Shown: in pieces, positions 1-12,428 of the stretch
Layout: each line of letters starts with the position of its first letter
Numbering within the stretch: the stretch's first letter is position 1
Assembly (NCBI GenBank): GCA_963682095.1
Contig: OY821755.1
Location: 26,156,010 to 26,220,009, forward strand
Direction: 5' to 3'
Source of the DNA: Potentilla sterilis
Taxonomy: Eukaryota > Streptophyta > Magnoliopsida > Rosales > Rosaceae
DNA: 64,000 nucleotides
The notes under the pieces: generated by a model
The model's database searches: none
What the model was told of the DNA's origin: nothing
What the model saw: only the letters and a program-made list of their open reading frames with translations
Position numbers and translations under genes: made by a program

Positions 1-2265
1 CACATTGTCCTTTTTCAACTCGCCTAAACCTAGGGACTTATACACATTATAAGACATTACATTAATTGAAGCCCCTAAGTCTAGCAAAACTTTATCAAAA
101 TTAAATTGTCCAATTTTACATGGCACAGAAAAGCTGCCAGGGTCTTTCATTTTAGGTGGAAGCTTTCTTTGGAGAACGGCTGAGACCGTCTCACTCATCT
201 TCACCACCTGCTCCTCCCTTGTATGCCTCCTTGTTGTGCACAGCTCCTTTAAGAACTTGGCATACTTTAGAATCTGCTTGATGCATTCCAAAAGGGGAAT
301 ATTCACCTCCACACGTCTGAAAATGTCAAGTACCTCCTCATCTGATTTCTCCTTCTTTGATTTTGCAAACCTAGAAGGAAAAGGCAAACTCGAAGATTGG
401 TTAGTAATTAAACCACTTGAGTCAGATTTTACCTTAAGTGTCTCTGAGGTAGCGGGATCTTTTTCCATGTCCCTATTCTTCATTTTCTCGAGCTCAGCTT
501 TGCTCGGTTTCTTTCCTTTGTCCTCATTGCCGTGTGCCTCCTCCTCATTGTCATGCATCTCCTCATGCTCGGCATCAACATGCACTAGCACGTCACCCTT
601 GTCATTACACTCCTCCATAATCACGTCCTCATTATTCTTAACCGATGGCCCCTCCAAGATTTTACCACTCCTTGTGGTAATTGCATTAGCTTGCTCATTT
701 TTGGGGTTCTTTATCACTCCTCCAGGTAATCTTCCTTGCTCCTGAATCTGCCCCATGAAATCCACAACCTTCCCCATCTGATTCTTCAACTCAGAAATAT
801 CCTTAGTGTTTGAAGTTGTGGATTGCAACAATGTATGAGTTGCATCGTTCAAAGACTTAAGCATGGCGTCATAGTTGGGATTTGACGATGCTTGTGCATT
901 ATTGTTGTAGAATTGTTGCTGCTGGGGTCTTGCAAACCCTTGGTATTGCCCTTGAGGTCTTGGTTGAAACACCATTCCTCCTTGATTAGCTTGTGGTGGC
1001 GCCACTTGTGTAGGGTTCTGCACATTGCTATTGTTGGCCCAACGAAAATTAGGGTGATCATTAAATCTGGGGTTGAAGTTCTGGAAAGTGGAACGTTGCT
1101 GCCCTTGGAAACCAACCGAATTGGCTTCCTCAAAATTTTCACTTCCTCCAACTTGTGGACACACATCTGCCGAATGTCCCTCCATGCTACATACCCCACA
1201 GACTTGGGCATGTTTTTGCTTCATAAACTGAGACATCATTTGAGTGAGTTTCCCCACATCTTCCTTAAGCTCCTTGACAACACTTGATTCCTCATAACCG
1301 CTGGCCTCACTGACTCGCCTAGAGGAAGTAGACCCGAATTGTTGTTGATTGGTGAAATGCATCTCCAACAGATTCTTAACTTCCTCTCTGCTTTTCTCCA
1401 TTAAAGATCCACCAGCTGCTGAATCTAGAAATCTCCGCTCCAAGGGACGCAACCCTTCATAAAAGTATTGTAGAAGAAGACCCTCACGTATCCCATGATT
1501 AGGACACGTTGCAACCAAAGCCTTGTACCTGTCATAGTACACATCGAAGCTCTCATCTGGCTCTTGTCTGATTGAGGTGATCTCCTTTCTGATCTGTGTC
1601 ACCCTTGATGATGGAAAGTATTTTGTGAGAAATTCTCTCACCATTGTTGTCCAAGAAACCATCTTCCCAGGTGGTATAGCATAAAACCACTCTTGCGCCC
1701 TATCCTCCAATGAAAAAGGAAACGCCTTCATTCTCACATGTTGTAAGTCTGCCCCAGTTGGGCACATTGATTCACATCTGAATTCGAATTTCTGAATGTG
1801 GCGGTTAGGATCCTCTCCACTGAGTCCATAAAACTTAGGCAATTGGTGGATAAATCCACCCTTCAACTCAAATTCTCCTGACTTGCCAGGTGCAACTGCA
1901 GGATATGTTACATTACTTGGTCTTACTACTCCTCCTTGTGGCGCATCTACCTGACCATTCTCCTCTCTTAGTGAAGTCATTCTGAATGTAGGATCAGGTA
2001 AATCAAAGTTCAAGTACTGAATTGGTATTGGACTATGGAGTAGCTCGAATTCTGGTTCTTCGTGAAACAAAGGGTTTAGTTCACACGAAGCTTCTGATGG
2101 AAATGGTGATGGTGGTGCAACAAAATTTCGGTCAAAAAGTGATGAGGTGGGAGAAACAAACTGATGTTCTGGTGTAGAAGTGCTCGGCAAAACTGGCTCT
2201 TCTTCTTCTTGGTTGCAAATTCTTTTCAATCTATCCTCAATCTCTTGTGACCAACCAAGATTCAT
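1..2265 (-). CDS. gag-pro: Gag-protease polyprotein, partial at window edge (element A)
   Basis: Structural Gag with the N-terminal part of the retroviral-type aspartic protease. Gag coats the element RNA in cytoplasmic particles and protease matures the polyprotein. The minus-strand frame starts at the ATG at 2265 and stays open for about 755 codons to the window edge. It matches the complete homologues at 29346 and 41244: gag core, a CCHC zinc knuckle (C-x2-C-x4-H-x4-C), an acidic linker and the protease DLGAS motif near positions 70-90. The final visible residues, GELKKDNV, lie just after the protease motif. The acidic linker (about 500-680) differs strongly from the other two copies although the flanks are nearly the same. 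The start is favoured by the upstream TTTCAG/GTAC sequence shared by all copies. Not visibly broken; RT and integrase are off-window. Confidence 0.9.
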   Translation of the reverse strand, partial: MNLGWSQEIEDRLKRICNQEEEEPVLPSTSTPEHQFVSPTSSLFDRNFVAPPSPFPSEASCELNPLFHEEPEFELLHSPIPIQYLNFDLPDPTFRMTSLREENGQVDAPQGGVVRPSNVTYPAVAPGKSGEFELKGGFIHQLPKFYGLSGEDPNRHIQKFEFRCESMCPTGADLQHVRMKAFPFSLEDRAQEWFYAIPPGKMVSWTTMVREFLTKYFPSSRVTQIRKEITSIRQEPDESFDVYYDRYKALVATCPNHGIREGLLLQYFYEGLRPLERRFLDSAAGGSLMEKSREEVKNLLEMHFTNQQQFGSTSSRRVSEASGYEESSVVKELKEDVGKLTQMMSQFMKQKHAQVCGVCSMEGHSADVCPQVGGSENFEEANSVGFQGQQRSTFQNFNPRFNDHPNFRWANNSNVQNPTQVAPPQANQGGMVFQPRPQGQYQGFARPQQQQFYNNNAQASSNPNYDAMLKSLNDATHTLLQSTTSNTKDISELKNQMGKVVDFMGQIQEQGRLPGGVIKNPKNEQANAITTRSGKILEGPSVKNNEDVIMEECNDKGDVLVHVDAEHEEMHDNEEEAHGNEDKGKKPSKAELEKMKNRDMEKDPATSETLKVKSDSSGLITNQSSSLPFPSRFAKSKKEKSDEEVLDIFRRVEVNIPLLECIKQILKYAKFLKELCTTRRHTREEQVVKMSETVSAVLQRKLPPKMKDPGSFSVPCKIGQFNFDKVLLDLGASINVMSYNVYKSLGLGELKKDNV

Positions 2266-4306
2266 GTACCTGAAATTATTTAAATTTCGAGGTGTTTAAC
2301 AAATGAATTTATAAAGAAAACAAACGTGTATAGTTAGTATGTAACAAATATTGTTAAGGTAAGAATATTATACAAGTATAAGTATTAACGAAAATTCAAC
2401 TATAAATATGTAAAAATGTTACACGAAATTTCAAGTATGTATAAGTGTAAGAAAAATTCAAAGTATATTACAAAAAAGTTCAATGTGTACATGTATAATG
2501 ACAAACGAAAATTTGCAAGTATATGTTACATGAAAAAGTTACAAGTATATTACAAAGATGTATATCACACGAAAATTTACAAATAAGGTTCACACAATTT
2601 CTCAAGTATAAACAAAAGAAAAAATGTGTTTTATGTATCCCTAATTAAATTGCTATATGATTCGTTTGAATTTTCAAAGTACGTGGAGCAGAGGAGATAA
2701 CGGTGCAATGGACTGATACAGCCCCCGGTAGTATCATGCTTGATCCGATATACCTCAAAAATTCAAACCAAGAAACATTTTCTTGTGAGATTAAAAATTT
2801 ACTTATGTCAAACTCATTTAAGATTCTGAAGCTCGGTGGACGTGCGGCCTAGGTCTATCGACTAGACACAAGATTCCGTGGTTTCAGAAGGCTAGAACGA
2901 AAGTACTAATAATGGAGTGAGGCAAGACTCGTTGTTGGTTACCACGGAGAGCGAACTCCCAATCGACTCACTCACAGGGAATGAACATCAGTCTGTGGGC
3001 CTTGAGATCTAGTTAAACAAACCTCAATACCAAAATTAGAACACACGAAATATGATTGCCCCTTACTCAGTTGAGAACCTTATGTTGTCAGTTCCACTAA
3101 AGTGCATAAAAGCCGCCCTCAACCTCATAAAAACGCAAGCGCTAGTATGAAGGGTTAAGGCTAAAAGCAACATTAGTGACCTTACCTATTCCTCTTCCCC
3201 TCAAAACCATAAACAAACTTAACACAAATAGACTTTCAAAACTCCCTAACAATTTAAACTAGTTATGCACATCACACGAAAATTTTTGTACAAGTATCTA
3301 TGTTGGTTTGGTTTTTAGATTACATCGATTATGTAAGTATTATGATTGCCGAACTTAGGATTTCTAGGTGTCTTTTATTCACACAACTTTAAAATTCGAG
3401 GTACGTGGAGCAGAGGAGATAACAGTGCAATGGGCTGAAACAGTCCAAGGTAGTATCATGCTTATTCCGATATACCTCAAAAATTAAAGACGAATTTTAC
3501 CTTATTGAAGAAAAATAGATTCCACATATGCTTAAGTTATTTTCTAGCGTCTAAAGTGAGGTGATGCTTCGGCACAAGCTGTCGTCTAGGTCGAACGTAT
3601 TTTACTTTTCTAAGGCGATGTCGTTAAAATTCACGGAGAGTAAACTCTCTTTAGGAACAAGGCAGGTCTCAAAGTTTTTAACCACGGAGGACAAGTCCCC
3701 TATCGACTCACTCACAGAGAATGAACATCAGTCTATGGGTCTTGAGAACCAGTTTTACAAACCTCGCACCATTCAATGAAAATAACTTGCCCTATACTTG
3801 GTAAAATAAACTCGGATCCCTAGCGGTCTCAAGTGTTGATTAAAACCGCCCTCAACCTCATAAAAATAATACCAAGTTAGCGTCTTTATGCGTGGGGGGC
3901 CAACGATGGACTAATTCCAACATTGCAGGGCCCGTTTCCCAATCTACACAAAAACATACCTAACATGGCATCACTCGTATGAAGGGTTATGGTTATGATC
4001 AACAAAAGAGGCTTCACCTACATGTTACACTTTAGGAACTACAATAAACTACAAGCATACACAAAAACTATCAACTTCCTAGAAATTATCTAAGTGTCAC
4101 AAACAATCACAATAATATCACACAAATCGGCAATTAAGAGCAAAAACCAAAAACAAAAATAAATACAAAAATCGGAAAATTAACCTATTTACTATTACAC
4201 TTCCGAAAATCCTATTAATACAATTCCCAAAACTATTGCAGAAATTAAATAATTTACAATTATACAAAGTTACAAACAACACTTTATGAATCAAAAATTT
4301 ATAATC
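2266..4306 (-). other. Long untranslated leader of element A
   Basis: About 2 kb between PBS and gag without a credible gene. It holds two diverged copies of a leader module. Landmarks are the block ACGTGGAGCAGAGGAGATAA, seen at about 2680 and again at about 3405, and two blocks related to CCGCCCTCAACCTCATAAAA at about 3113 and 3847. The part next to gag (about 2270-2680) is very AT-rich and intron-like. Confidence 0.8.
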
Positions 4307-4324
4307 TCCCCGGCAACGGCGCCA
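4307..4324 (-). other. Primer-binding site, tRNA-Asp type
   Basis: On the minus strand this is TGGCGCCGTTGCCGGGGA, 5 bases inside the LTR end. The same 18-mer is the PBS of plant Athila/Calypso-type elements, described as complementary to tRNA-Asp. It primes minus-strand DNA synthesis. Confidence 0.9.
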
Positions 4325-4329
4325 AAAAC

Positions 4330-6952
4330 TGATGGGATCACATGCGTGCACAATTTGTACCTGCAAAACAATCTCATACAAATAATACCCTTCTTTTGTC
4401 GAGTGTAGTATTGACAAGTAGGGATCGTTCTATCCGGGGAAATCAAGGGCTTTTAATCACACAAAGTGTTGTATTAAAGGGGGTTACGATTTTTATCTAA
4501 TAACCTACTGAATTTTTACGATTTTTACAAAACCTAAGCTATTATATACAATTGATCATCACCTTTCACACAATCACCAAACACAAATCACATTATACAT
4601 GCAATAAAATTAAAACAAGTAATAGGACAGCAGCAAATATCGAATTCAAGATCAATTAAGTTCCAATTTAATTAGAGCCAATGCGGTTATTCTAATTATT
4701 CAAAACATCACAAGTATTTAGAATCCAACATGCGTGTAATCCTAAACATGGTACTAATCAGTTTAATAACACAATGCGTAGAAATTAAACACAATTAGCA
4801 CATAAGCACAATATGTCGAATTGGAACATGTTAGCAAGTATGGCGTCACCCATCTCACATCGACATGTAAATTTCCATAATTACTCTTACCCTTAGATTA
4901 ATACATGTCAAATCCAACATGCGTGTAATTCAACATGTATTAAATCGGCATATGAATTTAATACCTAGATAACACTCATGGCCATCGAATGCATCTAGAT
5001 ATCTCCTTCGGTTCCACACGAATTAAGGAAATAAACCTAATTAAAATCAAGAACACATTCAAAACCTACTGCCCATACAACATATTTAATCATATCACAT
5101 GCATAAATCGGCAATCATATATAAAAATCCCAAACATTTATAACAAAGATCCAAAGATCCCATATATGATTATGAATACCGAAATTAAATCCATAAACCA
5201 AAACATACTTCATAGACAAAGTTATGTTTAAATACAAAGTAACAAAAACCAAAATAATACAATCCATGATTACAACCTTATGAAGATTTCGGCAAGGATT
5301 GGTGATGGTGGATTTTTGTGAGAGATGGAAGGTGGATTCGGCTTTGCTCCTTGGTATATAATTTGTGGAAATAATTTGGCAGGGATTCGGCAAGGTAAAA
5401 GTGAGGAAAGGGAGATAATTTTCTGAATACCAATGTGTGGTATTTAAAGAGGATAGGAGAGCTAGGGTTCGGCAATGAGTAGTGCACAAGAAAACCGATT
5501 CCATTTTGGTTTTTCAATTCGGCACCAAGTCTTCTTTTCTTCTCCAATATGTGTTGCCGAAAATAATAGCTGAATTAATCTTCCACAATATCCTTAGATT
5601 TAATCTTGAATTAATTCAGCAAAATTATCATGAACCTTGCTTCAAATAATGTCCACATTCGGCAAGCTTTTCCTCCTTGATTCTTTCTTGCACTTGCCGG
5701 CCTTGAAGAGTTCCATTACATCTCTTCTTCTTTTTATTCTTCAAGCCGTGTATCACATAGTTATTCCAATAAAAATCGGAATTTAATCCCACAATTATTG
5801 AATAAATGGTGCACGGCATCAAGTAACCAAAACCGAATTGGTTTGTACTTCTTTTCTTTCATGGCAAGGAATTTCTTCTTTTCCATTTTACTTCCGAAAT
5901 TCCATAAGATAATGGAATTAATTCTTCTTTAAATCTTCATCTTGGCCGGCCATGTGGTCTTCTAATCCAATTCTTCTTCCTTGAAGGTGCACGGCACAAG
6001 TCTTCTCTCCTTGCCGAAAATTATCTTTAATATAAAGATAATAACTCCTCCTTTATCTCCAAGTAATATCTGAAAATAAAGAAAAGAAATACAAAATTAA
6101 ACCATGCATTAAACTTGTCCTAATCTAGACAAATAATGTCTTAAAAAGACATAGATGTAATAGATAAGGTTAGGAGATTAGGAAAGTTTCCAAATCCATT
6201 TTGGAATTCTATTTCTTGATCTACACGGCATGGCATCTTCATATTCCACCGAAAATTCTTCCATTTGCCTTCTCATGATTTCCTGAAAATATCATTATGA
6301 AATAAATCAAGAAGAAGACAAAATATGTAGCACAATTATCATGAGTAAGAGTCCTAGATAGATAAGGAATCCTAGTCCAACAAGGAGTTGTATTTTCAAT
6401 GAAATTCTTTCGACGATTCAAAAACGTCGAGCGTTTGTAGACTCCTTGTTCGACTAAAATTCTTCACTCGTAGACTTCAATTAGTACTCAAACTCGTAGA
6501 ATCCTTATCCAACTGGGATTCCTACTTTGGTAAGGATTCCTTTTCCAAATAGAGTTCTACTTGAAAAAGGAGTCCTAGTCACATTAAAACTCTTATTAGG
6601 AATCCTAGTTCAATAAGGACTCCACCATAATTATGCATTTTCACAATTTATAGCACAAATCGATCCACCATGATTATTAGAAACGACAAATACTGAAAAT
6701 TCCATTTCGACAAGTTTCCTAGTCAAAACAGGTTTCCTAGTCCAAACAGGATTCCTAGTATAACAAGGAGTCCTACTCAAACTAAAACTCTTCAAAAATC
6801 GACATTTCTGCATTTTTAGTTCAGTTAATTCACCAACACTTGCCAACGACTCTAACATGACTCAATGACTCTATAATACAACAATAAGGGATAAGAAATG
6901 CATAAATGGGGGTAAAAACATATTAAGAACGTCGCATTTTATGCTCCTATCA
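4330..6952 (-). repeat. 5' LTR of element A (2623 bp)
   Basis: Bounded by TG...CA: it starts TGATAGGAGCATAAAATGCG at 6952 and ends ...GATCCCATCA at 4330. It is of the same family as LTRa-LTRd but about 300 bp longer. A TATA-like TTTAAATA lies at about 5441-5448. The 50-codon ORF found in the other LTRs is at 5267-5115. The U3 half (about 6240-6840) carries repeated AGGATTCCT-like blocks. Confidence 0.9.
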
Positions 6953-8752
6953 CTCACATGTCGAAAATCACAAATAATGAAATGATAAACTCCCCGGAAA
7001 TCTTATTTCCGGTCGTACAAATATAAAATACAATAAAACAATTAAGTATGATTTATCGAATCCTACTATTTCTGGAAATCTCATTTCTGGTCATTTCATT
7101 TAAATACCATTAAAACTTTTCAGTACGATTATGAACAATTAAAAACATATTATTTCCGAAAACCTCGTTTCCGGATAAAATCACGTACTACTAAAATCGT
7201 AGTAAAAATATAACCCCAAAACATATTTATTTAAATATCATATCATTTAATTATTTAAATTATTATCTTCTCAAATCATTTATTTGAAATAAACTTCATT
7301 TCATTAAAACAATTATGCATGCATTTATTTAAAATAAAAATCCACTCACAGTACTGCCAAGTGCGCCGCTAATCTGATCTCTCGTCCCGTCGAATTACCT
7401 CTCAACCTGAAACAGGGACGAAATTCTAAATATTACGAAACTCGAAATTTAATTATAATCGATAAATCTACGGACGTCCTCACTCGTCCGAAACTTCCAA
7501 TTTTTCCTTTTTCACTTATCGGTATAGGAATTTCGCCTCAATACCGAATAATCTAAGTCCGAAATTACTCAGGACACCCACTCCGTGTCCGATTAATTCT
7601 TAGTTATTCCGTCGTAAAACCCTTTTAATCAGTTTTTAACCTTTTTACGGTAACTCAACAGTAAAAACTACTAGTCAAACAGTAATTATTCCAGGTCAAA
7701 CAATAATTCTGAAAGTCAAACAGTAAATGGTTAAAATTCAATTATTATTTACCATTTACTGTTTACTATTTACTTTTACTGGTTAAATGGTTAAAATTCA
7801 TCGCCGCCGGCAGCTCCGCTACCGGAGGTCAAAAACACCTCCAATCGAAGCCAATTTCACCCAACATCATCGTCACCACCTCAGAACCTCATCCCCGCGG
7901 TCTCCTCCGCCAAAAACAGCCCCAGCCGCCGCGTACGGCGGCCCGAAAATCCTAAATTCCCATTTCTCCAAAAACCAACCAAATCAACCCCAAATTATAC
8001 TCAATCAACTCCAAACAATGTTCTAAACACTAATCTAGCCTCCAATTACAACAAAAACATCAAAATCACAACCTCCACCAAAATTCACAAAAACCCTAAA
8101 AAAAATTCTAATTCTAATTTCTCCTTACCTGGTGCAATTCGGTTCAATTCCTTCCATGGAATGATTGCACACGTCAAGGTCATCAATTCCCCCCAAAAAT
8201 CGGGTGGAACCTTGGCCGGAGGAGGGAGAACCAGCCTGACTGGGCTTGAAGTTCTTGGGCTGGAATCGGCCGAACGGCGGCGATTCCCACCATGCCACTG
8301 CCACTGGCGTGATGGGGAGGCCGAGTCGGTCCGAACGGGACCGGTGCGCCGACCCATTTCGGCCGGACGGCGGAGTTGGGTGGAGGCAGGGAGCGGGTCG
8401 GGGGAGAGGAGAGAGAAAGGAGAGAGAAAAGAAGAAAAGAAAAAAAAAGAAAAAGGAAGAAAAAGGAAAACTTGCCGTTTTGGGAAATTTCCTCCCGGCT
8501 ATTTATACTCGTCCGAAAAAGGCAAAATCCCGTTTTCACGTCGTAACTTTTTCCTGCAAACTCTAAATTAAACGTGCCACGTGTCCACAAACTCGTTTCA
8601 ACGTGCTCTACCTCGTCAAGAAATAAAATCTTTGGCTGGGTCAACTTATTTAAAAGTCAACGTTTAGAACTTTCAAATCGTAAAAATAATTCCCGAGGAG
8701 AAATAATAAAAGTAAAATAGTTAAACGGTAATTCTAAGTTCGGGTGGTATCA
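6953..8752 (-). repeat. 3' LTR of Tekay-like element, truncated by element A
   Basis: Starts at 8752 directly after the tract GAGGGGAGAAT. A TATA box (TATAAATAG on the minus strand) lies at about 8499-8507, followed by a pyrimidine-rich, then GC-rich transcribed part (8400-7790). The end at 6953 is the insertion point of element A. About 390 bp (6953-7345) matches 12880-13285 inverted. The ORFs seen at 7787-8644 on both strands are GC-rich LTR sequence, not genes. Confidence 0.85.
8499..8507 (-). promoter_or_regulatory. TATA box of the Tekay-like LTR
   Basis: Minus-strand TATAAATAG within GAGTATAAATAGCCGGG, about 245 bases inside the LTR and just upstream of a pyrimidine-rich stretch. The position suits the U3/R border of this family. 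Confidence 0.65.
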
Positions 8753-8763
8753 ATTCTCCCCTC
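8753..8763 (-). other. Polypurine tract of Tekay-like element
   Basis: Minus-strand GAGGGGAGAAT touches the LTR start. It follows the motif TTCGAGGACGAAATTTTTAT, characteristic of the 3' end of pol in plant chromoviruses. It would prime plus-strand DNA synthesis. Confidence 0.75.
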
Positions 8764-11700
8764 ATAAAAATTTCGTCCTCGAAATTTACGTACCTGCCAA
8801 TAGAGAAGGATGAGCACTGACATCTTACTGCTTCTCTATTTTCTCAGGTAGTAGTCCATTTACCTCATAATTTACCTCAAACAATTTAGTCCTCCTGATC
8901 AAGACTTTCAACTGACTGCTCTTGGACATTTAAATCTTTCTTCGGGTGATAGGTTAAATTTCCAAGATATGCGAAATATCGGCAATTACTCATAGAGTAT
9001 AGACACATGGAAAAACAACATCATGTATCTTGGATAACTTCGAAAGTAGCTTTAACCGATAAGCTACCGAACTAATCACCCTTGAAATCTCATGAAGGCC
9101 GATAAATCTCGAGGCTCAGGATCTCGCCTCTATTAACCGTAGAACTTTGAGTTACTCATCTCAGATACCCCTGAACTGCATCTCACAAAACTCAACATAT
9201 TCTTTAGGATCTTAATAGATTTCTCTGTCCATTCACCAATCCAGGTGTGCAAGACAATGCTGAATATCATCGAGTTTCCAAAGCTGCGTGCAACTCCTTT
9301 CAGGTCCATACAATACATCACGGTTCCCTCCATCAAATTTCATGGACTTAGGCATCATAAGGTCTAACAGTCTCCCTCACCCACAACTCATCAAGTCGAC
9401 TTTGGGTGCGGAATATGCCATATACTAATCAAAATAGTAATATCTAATCCCACTCTGACACAGGCAAACGTCGCTAAGAATCCCAAAGTTCTACCTCTCA
9501 CGTTTTATCTGTTGTCACAACAATCAATAACGTCGCATCACTCGAACTGGAGAAAATATACATGTGAGCTATTCAATGCTTTATCTCTCATATGCTCTCA
9601 GGACGAGTCCTCAACTTGTGCTTCCCGCACTAAAATGATCAGGACTGATTCCAAAATAAACTGACTTATCAAAGTCCAATCTCGTCCATAATAAAGCAAC
9701 TCTCATAACTCACAACTCACAAAAGAGTGGGACCTGAATCATCGTCAAATGTGACAACCAACAGAGACTTTCAACTAGATACATCAGCTATCACCAATAC
9801 CCATATCCGATATGACATCAAAGAAATTCTTCTGATGTCCAAATATGTTTTCATAACCAACGACTAACACCAGAACTGTTAAATCAATCATTAACAAAAA
9901 CAGCATTCCACGTAAATTGAATTTCCGAATATGATCTTAAACTCGAGAGAAAATATCTCAAATACCAAAAGACTCGCTGAATTCACAAAATAAACCTCAC
10001 AACTTGAATTTGCTCGAGCCAACACAAATCCATTATCCTCTACTAACTCGCATCAAAGAAAAGATATTCTCGAGAAATAGCATTCTCAAAACCTCAATTA
10101 AACTATAGAGGTTCCAGTCAATATCTCGTCCCACGAGAGCTGACATGAGAATAACTCAAATCAATGATCTATCCAATGAAAACACCAACACGCATTACAA
10201 AAATAATGACTTCTCAAGTCATCTCCGGATCAGTAAGTGGTCCCACCACACTACGATCCCAAAAGAAATTCTCCCACTAATGAAACGTCGTTCAACTAAT
10301 AAGAATACGCACTATTAACGTCACAACATTCCTTACACAAGCCTTGACTCGAAACACTTCCTGAGTCAACAGGGAAACACATTTCCCATAAGGCTATACT
10401 ATAAATGACAGATAAAACGTCTCAAACAAATCACCTGGCCTTGCCATGCAAAACCAATACAAAAGAAATACTCGTGACTGATCTTATCGTTCTTAAGATG
10501 CACTTTACTTAATGAAGTCACTTGATTTATTAGCATCCTCTGATTGAGTCACACCATTTAATACTTATCCCATGCTACATTCAATGACTTCAATATCGCT
10601 GACCCCTTGGCGTCGAAATCTCTATATCCACAATCGTCAGAGTCCAGGTTGCAACTATCCACATGACTCATACACTTGTCGAAATAGGAACAAAGCCGAT
10701 ATCTTTCCTTGACAAGTGTTCCGTGACTAATTAAATAGTCAACGTCAATATTCGTCGTCAACCAGATAAATGTTTGAAAATCAAACCATATCGCTACGAG
10801 GGTAGCAGATAGAATTCCGACTCAACTATGAAAAATGGCTAAAATAGCTCTGGAGTTCGAAAAATACTCCCTGGAAGTCACCGTTGGATTTCAATCCAAC
10901 CACCATAGATAAGCGTGTGACTTCAATACAAACTAGTAGCCATTCACAGATCTTGAATCAGGATTACGGATCAAAAGTTATGATCCGTCGAAGTTTCGAA
11001 ACAATTCCTCGACTAAGAAACACAAAAGAACGAAAGAAGTGGCCGATCAAATATAACTACAATTATTTATATAATGACCAGTCGATAAAAGCCATTTGTC
11101 AAATTCTGGTGCAACTACCAAAATCTTCTCATCCGAATTACCGAGCTAACCATGCAATAGTCAAATGGATCCCCGATCTTGGTATTTCAGATATCATCTC
11201 CAGTTGCTCACGCGGTAAAGCCATGCCACTGAGCTCAAGCCATACATCATCGTAACACGGTGATTCCGAAGCCATCACGACTATATCTCAAATTTATGCC
11301 GCATGGAATCACTAAGCATCGCCAACTTCCATTCATCACTGACCTCCCATTGTTATCATGATCACATATTCAAATTTCTTTCCCTTCAAATACCACATAT
11401 TTCAAAATAAAATATCTCCAATCCATGTAGCTATTTCAATTTCTAATTCTTCCTTTGTCCAATCTCCCGACCAAGGTCGCTGAGAATTAGAATTACTTAT
11501 AGTTCCCACAATCTCTATATGACTCTCATTTATTCCTCCATAACCGATATGCCCAATATCAACACAAGACGGTTATGTGTACTACACATGTACACTGTCA
11601 CTTAAACGTCCACATACTCACTTTCTCCATATACGCCAAATCCATTGGTCAATCCACAAAATATAGCCGAAGAGTGACTCTCACACAAACCCAAAACAAT

Positions 11701-12413
11701 CTAAAATAACATTCAAATTGTTACATATTCAATTTCCCACTCATTACAGCAAAGTCGCAACGTCGCCAATCATCTCACTCTGGCCATATCAACATTTCCA
11801 AAACCGATCACTTAAATAGGCTGCTCAAGAACTAGGGCCAATTCCCCGTACACACGTGAATAAGAGACCAAGGTCCCAATGTGTAGCCTTCTCAGGAATA
11901 ACATCTTCCTATCTCAAAAGAAATAGGGCCGAAACATCCGAGTTCCCAACTCGTAACCTGACGCGAAAACTGCTGATAAGCGTCAATGCACAACTGAATA
12001 GGTATAACCCACATACCTATTACGTACACAAGGATAACGTCTTAAGAGGTCGATGTACTCGAGGCATAGTCTAAAAGATATAAGTCGATACCTGGAATGT
12101 ATTTTATATACTTAATAATGACATTAGCACCAAAGAACATATGATGGCTACCCGCTGCAGTCGGACCATCAGTCGGTGGTACTAAGCATTACTAAGCATC
12201 TAAAATAACAGAATAGAATAGTACTCTACAGAGTACATAGACTCCAAGAAATTTGGCTTACACAATACCAAGAAATCTGGCTCACAACATAATGAACACA
12301 CTAGCATTGACGAGCGTGATGGAAATCCGCCGCAGTCGGACCCTCACTCAAAGAATGCTAGGTGTCGTCAAATAGAGAAGACAACATGACACAAGAGAAT
12401 GAAAGGACCTAAT
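8764..12413 (-). pseudogene. Relic gag-pol of Tekay-like element
   Basis: A polyprotein region reduced to fragments by stops, frameshifts and deletions. On the minus strand near 9060-8960 conceptual translation gives SSVAYRLKLLSKLSKIHDV, then pieces resembling HVLE-x-EP at about 8960-8900. These are recognisable as the C-terminal part of chromovirus integrase. Upstream, at about 9300-9150, a degraded integrase core stretch occurs with several stops. Near 10200-10050 a degraded copy of the RT active-site region is possible but weak. RT to integrase end spans only about 1.1 kb, so internal deletions are likely. Many changes look like C-to-T or G-to-A, as expected for old methylated repeats. I could not place gag or protease in 10500-12413. 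The short ORFs at 9133-9336, 10558-10761, 10884-11255 and 11856-12074 are chance or off-frame. Confidence 0.75.
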
Positions 12414-12425
12414 GCTCTGATACCA
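12414..12425 (-). other. Primer-binding site, initiator tRNA-Met
   Basis: Minus-strand TGGTATCAGAGC, three bases from the LTR terminus at 12429. It matches the standard complement of the plant initiator tRNA-Met 3' end and fixes the element's orientation. Confidence 0.9.
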
Positions 12426-12428
12426 AAC

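Larger units (their letters stand above)
1..6952 (-). mobile_element. Athila-type Ty3/gypsy element A, 5' part
   Basis: Reading leftwards on the minus strand: 5' LTR (6952-4330), tRNA-Asp-type PBS, leader, and a gag-protease frame that leaves the window at base 1. RT, integrase and the 3' LTR lie outside. It is inserted in an older Tekay-like LTR: sequence at 6953-7345 matches 12880-13285 in inverted orientation. The duplicated target would be CTCAC (6953-6957), but the other flank is not visible. Confidence 0.9.

Noticed and set aside
7787..8644. Overlapping ORFs of 79-153 codons on both strands
   Set aside because: They lie in the GC-rich transcribed part of the Tekay-like LTR, overlap on opposite strands, and show no family features.
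10884..11255. Plus-strand ORF of 123 codons as a host gene
   Set aside because: It lies antisense within the decayed retroelement body; composition and context give no support.
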